From Talinum fruticosum (lineage: Eukaryota; Streptophyta; Magnoliopsida; Caryophyllales; Talinaceae), in NCBI GenBank assembly GCA_021018815.1, contig JAITYX010000140.1, positions 194,501 to 258,500 of the forward strand: a stretch of DNA of 64,000 bases. The letters run 5' to 3'. The notes under the pieces are model-generated. The model ran no database searches. It had not been told where the DNA came from and saw only the letters and a list, made by a program, of their open reading frames with translations. Of this stretch, positions 56,408 through 64,000 are shown piece by piece (position 1 is the stretch's first letter; every line of letters begins with the position of its first letter). A program made the position numbers and the translations under genes.

Positions 56408-57705
56408 CCCACTATATCCCAGTTGGCCATGAAAAAGCCACTCGTGAATAGCTATTTGGACTTGGAATTTTTATGCAATCAATGCTAAACATGGCTGCTT
56501 TGGCTTCCTCATTTGTGATTAGTAATATTGCTTGTTGTTCAATATGCAGACAAGCACCCTGCAATCATAAGATACCTTTTAAGTGGCTTCTTTGTGTTCA
56601 AGAAATTTGGAAAAATAATATACCAATAATTCCCCAATCTCATCTTGTTCATATACCAAAACCCCAATTGGATTCTCCATCTGAACTGTATTTCTTATTG
56701 GCCAACCAAGCAAAGAAGTAATCAGTATCTTGATCACCCTTTTTTAACTAGTTCTCTTTGTTTTTGGGGTAACAACATATGTTTAGCCCTGCACATATGT
56801 TTATAGCTTTGTGAAACATCAATCTTAGCTTAGTAAAGGTTATCACTTTATGGATCAGCATGTACAGCTTCATGTGCTCTAACTAGCCAGGCTGTAGCCT
56901 CCTGCACTATCCTATGAATATCCCCAAGTTGCCGCTTATTAAGGCCTTGCAACGGCTTGTTCAAATCTTGTAATTTACTTACCATTTGGAACATAGTAGT
57001 CCCCTCATGGCTTGTAGACCAGATTTCCAAAACAAGCTGCTTGAATCCCAGGCTAGTAGTCCACATGTTATAAAACTTGAATCTCTTCCTTCTACCAATA
57101 GATTTACCTTTTAGGTTGACAAGTAGAGGATGATGATCTGATATCCTCTCATTGTGCATAGCATATTCTGCATTAGGAAAGTTATTTAGCCTTAGACCTT
57201 TAATAAATACCTTGTCAATCTTTGAAAAGACCCTTTTACTGCCCTACTTATTCTTCCAAGTAAATTTGTGCCCTGCATATCACAATCAACCATCCATTGG
57301 TGGAATTTTGTATTCTCTACAATAGATAATATATCACCATCAATTCTCTCATCTAAGTAATGCATTAAAATCCCCTCCAATAATCCAGGGAAGATTAGTC
57401 CCTGCTTGTAAAGCTAGTAGCTCTTCCCATAAGACCTGTCTACATGTAGCATCATTATCGCCATAAATAACATTTATGAAAATCTTGTTTCCTTTTTCCT
57501 CGTTGAGTGCGTGAATAAATTGTCTATGAATTCTCAGCATTGTAATGGTAACCTCAGTTAGTCTCCAAATCAACCAAATTTTGCTACGTTCATGTGATAT
57601 TGCATTGGTAACAACAGCTAATCATTGTCCTATACTAGCCTTTATGTCTTCCTCTTTATTAGCGAGTGTTTTGGTTTAAAACAAACATATTACATTGCAA
57701 TAATT
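56408..57705 (-). pseudogene. LINE-2 ORF2, endonuclease and linker segment
   Basis: From about 57705 on minus: ETKTLANKEEDIKASIGQ, IWLIWRLTEVTITML, HALNEEKGNKIFINVIYGDN, LPWIIGGDFNALL (endonuclease core), KRVFSKIDKVFI, MHNERISDHHPLLVNLKG (SDHHP catalytic motif), then a linker to TSGFF and MANWDIVGQ just before the LTR. The usual N-terminal MKI..WN.RG block is not seen, so the extreme 5' end of ORF2 has been lost. Frame breaks are numerous. Confidence 0.83.
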
Positions 57706-57770
57706 GCATTTATTATTCCTAATCAAGTGTATTTATTGTTCCAATCAAGTGCTAGTGACGCAAAGCTGTT

Positions 57771-58544
57771 TTAAAGTACCACCAAATTATAAGGCATAGA
57801 GCAAAAGGTAAATTGTGTAGGGGTCACTTCAGTTATGATGTGCTCAGGCCTTGTAGTAACCTCTTCCTCATGTATTTCTATAGGTAGTTGTTCATTGTTA
57901 ATAACTGCCTTTACTAGTTGAGGGCATCTGTGATTAGTTGTTTCCTCCTCCAAACCCTCATAACCTTCTTCTTGCAATTACTCGCCTCGTGCCTAAATTG
58001 TTTGCAGTGCTCACACCTCATAGGTGTCCACTTATACTCAACTAACTAATGAATTAAACCCCTTTTTCATCCATAAACGTGATTTCCTCCTTGAAATCTT
58101 TACTGAGGTCCATTTCAATGAGGATTCTTGTGTATGTAGCTTCAAACTTGCTTTGGGTGTGTCTATCCGTGGCCAAAGGTCGACCTACTAGGCTAACTAT
58201 TTTGCTCAATCCCTTAACACTCCAAATTTAAAATCCAGATTATGAAATTTAGCCAAGATTGGTATCTTAGCTATTTCATCCCTTTCAGTAGATAGGCCAA
58301 CAACCCAAGGATGCATCACAAGGGGCTTTTTGTCAAAGTACACAAAATTCTTCTTAAGTTTTTCATCTCGCTCTATTGAAATATGAAATCTAGCAATGAA
58401 CACTCCCATTTTTGCCATCGCCATATCAAATCCTTTTGTAGGAACCACAGCCGGAGGCCGCCTCGAATCGGACCTGGCCAGACCAAGCTTCCCCAACAAT
58501 GGCTTCAGGCGCGGTTTTTTTTTAAAGTTGGAAAATGATTTCAA
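57771..58544 (-). pseudogene. LINE-2 ORF1 (DUF4283 and CCHC)
   Basis: ATG at 58544 (MKSFSNFKKKPRLKPLLGKL). MAMAKMGVFIARF, NFVYFDKKPLVMHPW and IPILAKFHNLDFKFGVL match DUF4283. A zinc knuckle MRCEHCKQFRHEASNCKKK (CX2CX4HX4C, complete) lies near 57960-58020, followed by the C-terminus to 57771 in another frame. Stops and a frameshift occur between the two parts. Confidence 0.82.
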
Positions 58545-59159
58545 GGTTTTTAAAGTTGATTTTTGAAAGTGGGGATTGATCTCTTATTTAGAGTACCGAA
58601 TTTTATTAAATCAAGTTAAAAATGAATTAAATTAAATTGATAGGCGATTTTATTCATTATTTTATTTTAAAAATTATTTTCAGAATTCTCAAGATGTTAT
58701 TTCTTAACTGAAAAAAATAAAAAAAAACTAGGGATTCATATTTGCCGTGAGGCTTTAGGGTCAAACCACCAGTTTGGACCCAAGCCACGACCACTGGCCA
58801 CCCGGTGATGGCCGAAGCCAGCACCTGATGGTCAGAGGCGCAGGCCACGGGCCATGGCTGAACAAATCAACCTCGACCTTTGGCTTGGCAGGCAGATCTG
58901 GAATCCTTAAATTTTGTACCTGCAGTAAGAAAAAAGCAAGATGCAATTTGAATAGAAATAAAGTAAAAGAAGGAGTTGTCAGTCAGTTTTAGGAAAGAAA
59001 AAACCAACAAAAAATTAAACAAATGCTCTCTCAATCTTAGTATGGAAAAAGTAAAATTGAAAGAGGCTAAAAGTGACTCCATCGGTCTTAGACTGAGAAT
59101 CGGATTCGCGGGCAAGGGTACGAAACATAGGGAAAACCCTTCCGTTCCGCCCGTTTGAA
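58545..59159. other. Unassigned flank between LINE-2 and the right-hand LTR
   Basis: 58545-58730 is AT-rich and may include the LINE-2 leader. 58745-58900 is GC-rich (CCACGGGCCATGG, CCACCCGGTGATGG). The rest shows no family motifs. Confidence 0.35.
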
Positions 59160-60462
59160 GACGGCCATTATTAGTTTGAGTAGTGAATTAAAATAACGTA
59201 TTAAACACAAGCACACAACATGATAAACGAAATTAAAGCAGCCAAACATGAATAAAAACGATAAAAAGCATGTAAAAGGAAAGCGATAAAGAAAACAAAA
59301 ACGAAATAAAACTAGAAGCTTTAAAGATTATCACATCGGGTGGGGAGGAAATAAAAACGATACAATTCTTCTCCAAAATACGGAAAGTTATAAAAATCAT
59401 AAAATAAATAATCGTTTGAAGGCCGAATTGGTGGCCTTAGGTTGTCCCACCTGCTGATATGGATCTCCGCACTGGATTTCTTACTGCGACAATGGTGAAT
59501 CAAGCAAAAGGTCTTTTTATAAGTTCCGAGAAGGTGAGTTCTTAAGGAATAGGAAAAATAAGCTGAATGAATCCCAAGAGATCGGAATAACTGAATATTC
59601 TTTAGCTCTTAGCAAGGATTCAACAGCGATGTTTAGTAAAAGGAATGTTTGAGGTTACTTTTCAGCAGAGTAATGTTTTAGGAGAAGGTCGTCTGAACTG
59701 TTTTGGCCGCATGACGCATAGGCTGAAGCCGTCACTAAAATAAGAGGAAAGGCTCTCTATTTATAGGGAAAGGTCTAGGTCACAAATGACCTAGGGTTTT
59801 CCCTCGGTCGGCCGTCCAAAGCTAAGCAGAAACGGCAACAAAAAATTGGAACAAAACAAAGGGATAAGACCGGATAGAACCGGATAAAATCTGGGTTGGG
59901 AGTGCCGACCACCCGGGGATACCTAGGGTTTCGTTCCTTAGCGTGCTACAAAGGGAGTCTTCTTGGCCAAAACTTGGTGTTCCACTTAAGAAATCCGGGT
60001 AGGGGCGCCGGCCATACGACGTTATCTTAAGAGTATAAGCTCCTAGTCTCGGGCGGACTATCTTGGAGCTTAAACACATAACTTTGATGCTCATGATCAT
60101 GAAATGCAATGCTTAACGTCGTCTTAAGGTCTTCAGCTCCGAGTCTGATTGGACAAAAATGAAATGAAGAATTCCGAGCCTGGAATTTCCCGGTACGCAA
60201 AATTGGATTCTGTTGTCTCTGGAGGCTTGGCCCGTACTTGGACCGTCCGAAAGAAAAAGGGATTTTGGACTGGACCGATCCAAGGCAAAAGGCTATTTAT
60301 TTGGTGTTGGGGGTTCTTTGTGGTTTACTGGCTTCCATCGCACCAATCAAATTTAGTCTACGATACAAATCCTCAAACAGGACTCAAGATTCCATCATCA
60401 GGCCCACAATATAAAATACAAAATTAAAGGAGATAAGGGACGACACTTTTTAGGTGTCTACG
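59160..60462 (-). repeat. Probable 3' LTR of a Ty3-type (Tat-like) element; left boundary uncertain
   Basis: On minus the right end reads AGTGGGGGCTAACC (polypurine tract, 60463-60476) then CGTAGACACCTAAAAAGTG, resembling TGTAGACACC starts of large plant Ty3 LTRs with TG decayed to CG. A TATAAATA box on minus lies at 59758-59765. The left end was not located; 59160 is an estimate. The internal region would extend rightwards out of the window. Confidence 0.45.
59758..59765 (-). promoter_or_regulatory. TATA box in the right-hand LTR
   Basis: CTATAAATAG on minus followed by a CT-rich stretch (AGAGCCTTTCCTCTTATTTT). Confidence 0.5.
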
Positions 60463-60477
60463 GTTAGCCCCCACTTT

Positions 60478-61090
60478 GACCGAGGCTGAAAGATGAAGGG
60501 TCAAAGTAGACATTAAAGGATACTCACCTCTATTCTATGTGGTGATTTAATATTAATTGTTGTTGTGTAATGCTTGGAATTGATTGTTGTCGAACCTGAA
60601 CTCCAAGATGAGGGCCTGGACTTGTGATGTATGCATTCGAAGTCTGGTAAGAGGATCCTAAGCTTGGCTTGATCGGAGCCTAAAGCTTGGTAAGTTTTGA
60701 TGCTGAAACTTCGATCGTTTCTGATATGAAGCTTGGCTTGATAATCTGTTATACTAACATGCTTGTTAGTGGATAATCAAATTGACAAAAGTTCAATGTT
60801 CTACCTGAATAACTCAATCGAAAATAGACTGAAAATATGATCTTAAAAGGCTGATTTGGTGGGTTGAAGAGCTTCCACTTGCATGCACATGATGCTAAGA
60901 AGTCACATGCCACGGCTGATGGGACTTCACAAGCTAGGCCACCAGCTAGGGCTGCAAGGCTGCCGTTGATGGGATGCCACCGTGCCTAGTAGCCGGTGCG
61001 AGGCCTAGCTCCGGCATGCTCTGCCAGATTCCCTTGACCTCATTTGCCTTTTTTGACTCTTGTCTTGCATGCTTGGCTTGGCTTGACCGA
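60478..61090. other. Non-coding interval upstream of the PMD gene
   Basis: No coding frame. Several GCTTGGCTTGA and AAGCTTGG motifs recur (60660-60740, 61065-61085). It probably holds the regulatory region of the plus-strand gene. Confidence 0.4.
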
Positions 61091-61097
61091 ATAGGTC

Positions 61098-61104
61098 TAT
61101 AAAA
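61098..61104 (+). promoter_or_regulatory. TATA box of the PMD gene
   Basis: CTATAAAAGAG, followed 30-60 bases on by a pyrimidine-rich region (TTACTTATCTCTTGCATTC) and about 200 bases before the first ATG. Confidence 0.55.
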
Positions 61105-61303
61105 GAGATGTTTAGTGTGTTCACTTTGCACACTTACTTATCTCTTGCATTCTTGCCTTACTCTTATGCATTCTTGCTTTGCTCTTATTGAAAACTAGTT
61201 GGTTTCCAAAATCTTTCTCTTAAAAACTGTCTAGGAGAAAGGCTCATCCTACCGGGAGGACAAGAGCAGAGAAGCTTGTCCAAGATAACTTTCCCGAGCG
61301 AGA

Positions 61304-63841
61304 ATGGCATCCTCATAACAAATGGAATCCAAATGACCTTGGTGGTGGATGAGAATCATGTTTCTTCACTTGCCATTACTCCTTCGGTAAGCTAGTTGGC
61401 TTAAACTTAAACTTTTGCTCATTTAGAGTAACTTCTTCTACTAAAAATCTTGTTGGATTTTTGTCTTGAAGAAGGGCTCAATTCGGAGTAGTAGAGTTGT
61501 ACCCAAATTTATGGAGACATGTAGAAAGATGAATTATCCTCTTGAAGATGTCATGCACAATGCTGGGTTTAGCTTTCTCTTCCATACTTTAAACCATCTT
61601 TGTGATAAAAGAGAGCGGGATCCCATTAGGGCCATTAATGAGCGCTTTTGGAATACCACTAATACCTTCCACCTTCCCTTCGAGGAAATGACTATTACCC
61701 GGTTCATTTTGCTGTTTTATCTTATTTGGGCTTCTCGGGGAGCCTCTAGCTTATGACCGGAATTTGTACAAATATCATGGCTATCTTCGTTATGTCTTTC
61801 GTCCCATGGCTAGTAGGTTTCCTCGGGAAAACTTCTTTAAGTATACCATTCTTTTCGAGGCTTTTGAGGATGTTAGGTTTTGGCCTTGACATTCTCCACA
61901 ATAAGAGGTCCAGATCTTGCTTGCTCTCTTATCGAGCATGGTGCTCTTTTCCGACCAAGCCTCTAAGGTTCACGTTCACTATTTGGTGAACTTAGTGGAC
62001 CTCGACAAAATAAAGGAGCCTAACTAGGGTGCTCCCGCGTACACTTGTCTCATAAGGGGCCTCTATGCCGAGTGTGTGACAAACAAAACCCAAGAAAGAC
62101 TTAACCAACTATATTCCCTTGTGCGGCTTGTGGAAGATCATTGAGGTATGCTCTATTTATTTATTCCCAATATATTTTCATCTTGTGTGGATAAAAATCT
62201 TACTTGGTTTGCAAAATATAGCCATGGTTGTATTAATACTTTCCACATCTTTCTCCTGGCTCAACAAATCATCCAACGTTTCCGAGCTCTATGTCATGGG
62301 CTAAAATCTATCTTCAATAGTCCAATATACATGATATAGGCTTCTTGAGATCTGCCCTCAACCGTGTGACTTCGATATGTTGACTTTAGACTCAAAATTA
62401 ACCTCAAAAGTATGCCCAGAAAATTTTTACTTCACTATCTTGCTGGCTGTCCCTACCCACTACATGTGGTGGACCTTGTGAGCCTAGCTGTGGCCTGCGC
62501 TAGCCTTGGCTATGCACGGTTTATGCTCGTTTTCTTGCTGTTCTTCACTTTTGCCTGCTTGTTTCCTTATGAATCCTATATGTGCAGACCAATTTCCATC
62601 CTTGGGCCCAACTCCAACTCCCTCCAAGTGTAATTATAGCACGGGAGTTGAGTGAAAGGAGGATCTTATTTGAGGGTCCTTTTGGGTTTTGTTGGTACCT
62701 TGGTGAAAGGGTCATACCACAAATCCGCGTTAACACATGGCCTCCGTTTGTTCGTCTTGATCCACCACTAACAATGTTCTGCCTTCGCTCTCTTTCCCAA
62801 CAAGAGCAAGTTGAGGCGACTGCCAAGTATTCCTATACCCTATTATTGAATTTATACATATCCTATGCACATCATGCGGGCGGATTATAACCGAACTGGT
62901 GAATTCCCACTTCTTCCTTTCTTTTATATAGTTGAATTTCTTATATGAAAATTAACTTCATCTTTTGCAGTTTACTCCAGAGGATATCAACATTCCGAGC
63001 CTTGATGTGGATGTTACTCAGCTCGGCGAATCCCCTCGTTATGGAAGAATTCCTGAAATCCCCGAGGAAGAATGTATTGGGCATCCTTTCACTAGAAATT
63101 GGCGAGGGGTAAGAGTTTCATGCTCTTTACTTTTAGTTGCATGCTAAAAGTGTTTTTGCTGATACCATTGAATAAATTGTGTAGTACGATGGGGAGCAAT
63201 TGTGGACCATGTCCATTAGACTCTAATTCGCTCTTAGGGGAATCTAAGACTTCCTTACTTGGGAGGACTTTCCCAACCTTCCGGGTGAGTCTTTAGTTGT
63301 GATGTGCTAACTTTATTGAGCTTTTAGTAGGTGTGCTAATTGCTCATTCAGTTTTGTAGAGGCATCGATATAGAGCGTCTTCGTCGGGAGGCCTCCTTGG
63401 TGGACCGGGAGTATAAGCTCATCAATCTAGCCAACAACCAGCTTTTTAATGATCCATCTAGAGCAGGTACATCACGATGTTCTTCACGGTGTTCACATCG
63501 TCGGAGTACTTCTGAAGAGGGGCCTAGCACCTTCGGGCCTAGTTCTTCTGGTGTGGGGCCCAACGTTGGTGAAGAGAGTCTAAACATCCTGCCCCTTCAA
63601 GCCTTTGATCGCCATGGAAACCCACTTCACTTCCGTCGGGCTTCTTACGAGTGGACCGTCCCATGGAGATTCTATATGAAAATAAAAAAGCCTAGCTTTC
63701 CGGATCTCATCAAAAATGCATCTCAATCTTGGGGCCACGGAGCTAGCTCTTCTCAAGGTGGTGGAGAAGGCTAATTTCCACATCCGTCTTGGAGGACTTC
63801 GGAATTACATCTTCGATGACGCTTTCGATGACGACGATTAG
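61304..63841 (+). pseudogene. Plant mobile domain (PMD, aminotransferase-like) gene, about six exons, damaged
   Basis: Exon 1 runs from an ATG at 61304 (in-frame copy from ATG 61333, MTLVVDENHVSSLAITPS) to the donor at 61387. Exon 2 starts at 61472: KGSIRSSRVVPKFMETCRKM, then NERFWNTTNTFHLPFEEMTI, the PMD signature, and further PMD blocks (GLYAECVTNKTQERLNQLY) to a donor near 62146. Exon 3 begins after TATGTGCAG at 62588 (CWYLGERVIPQIRVNTWPPF). Exon 4 is 62971-63108 (FTPEDINIPSLDVDVTQLGE). Exon 5 is 63185-63284 with two stops. Exon 6 from about 63362 (GIDIERLRREASLVDREYK) ends, after a frameshift, in IFDDAFDDDD and a stop at 63841. PMD genes occur in Ty3/gypsy and Mutator elements and as host genes. 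Here it is antisense to the probable LTR on its left. Confidence 0.65.
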
Positions 63842-64000
63842 TGAATCCCTTATAGGGTGCTATTGTTGCTTAATATTTGTTATCTTATGATATTGTGACA
63901 CTTATGCAATGAGATGGAATGCAAAGACTCGATTCTAAAAATACGCTCTTTTATTAAATATGATGTGAAAATTAATAGTAAAAAAATTACAAAGACAAAT
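63842..64000. other. 3' flank of the PMD gene
   Basis: AT-rich; nothing recognised before the window ends. Confidence 0.4.

Larger units (their letters stand above)
48713..58544 (-). mobile_element. LINE-2: L1-type non-LTR retrotransposon split by two solo LTRs
   Basis: ORF1 (58544-57771) and ORF2 (about 57705-48743) are in L1 order on minus. The 3' end has TTAATGAGAGCTACTAACC then TTTTACC and an A-run (48713-48720 as T on plus). Solo LTRs occupy 49527-52402 and 53528-56402. At each site the ORF2 frame is continuous once the LTR and one duplication copy are removed. The 5' boundary beyond 58544 is not visible. Confidence 0.87.

Noticed and set aside
61304..63841. Intact host MAIL/PMD gene
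   Set aside because: In-frame stops in exon 5, a frameshift in exon 6 and damage in exon 1, and an adjacent LTR, favour a decayed transposon-borne copy.

Overview
This is a window of plant nuclear DNA, most likely from a eudicot and from a repeat-rich, gene-poor (for example pericentromeric) region. I base this on the element types: L1-type LINEs with DUF4283 ORF1s, a Sirevirus-type Ty1-copia element, CACTA (En/Spm) elements with TNP2-type transposase, a TTF-type hAT element, and large LTRs ending in GGGGYGTTACA. Intergenic AT content is high, and introns have plant-like boundaries. The species cannot be named from the sequence. I see no convincing intact host gene, rRNA, CRISPR array or prokaryotic feature. 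Almost every coding stretch is a broken transposon gene.

Layout. 1-2650: 5' part of a hAT element (minus strand) inserted in LINE-1. 2651-5971 and 16031-16375: LINE-1 (minus), split by a Sirevirus-like copia element at 5972-16030 (minus) with both LTRs, a 5-bp target duplication, PBS, PPT and an extra env-like ORF. 16498-23626: a LINE tail, a truncated large LTR (family A), a CACTA-type end, an AT-rich spacer and a large LTR (family B). 23627-23959: an unrecognised two-exon gene fragment. 24021-27408: a non-autonomous CACTA element with matching 3-bp duplications. 27412-30317: AT-rich DNA ending in a candidate Helitron 3' end. 30322-39093: a large CACTA element with dense AGCGACGGA subterminal repeats and two decayed genes. 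39094-45715: a 5'-truncated copia element (plus) whose gag holds an inserted CCGAACC-type repeat and which ends in two and a fraction tandem LTRs. 45716-48712: unexplained AT-rich DNA with two degenerate CCGAACC/ACCGGT patches. 48713-58544: LINE-2 (minus), split by two solo LTRs (family A at 49527-52402, family B at 53528-56402), both with perfect 5-bp duplications. 59160-64000: the probable 3' end of a Ty3-type (Tat-like) element on the minus strand, carrying an antisense, intron-containing plant-mobile-domain gene with its own TATA box.

Nesting gives a relative order: LINE-1 came before the Sirevirus and the hAT; LINE-2 came before both solo LTRs; the plus-strand copia came before the repeat in its gag. 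LINE-1 and the Sirevirus have each lost the catalytic core of reverse transcriptase by internal deletion, so neither could move on its own.

The observations I find most worth testing are: (1) both large LTR families look as if they carry a promoter, a GC-rich leader exon and a 1.6-1.7 kb intron inside the LTR; (2) the Sirevirus env-like ORF has its own TATA box and pyrimidine-rich leader; (3) the antisense PMD gene at the right end has its own promoter and introns; (4) the copia element ends in a tandem LTR array; (5) a CCGAACC minisatellite appears to have inserted as a unit into gag; (6) the hAT leader holds a tRNA-like sequence.
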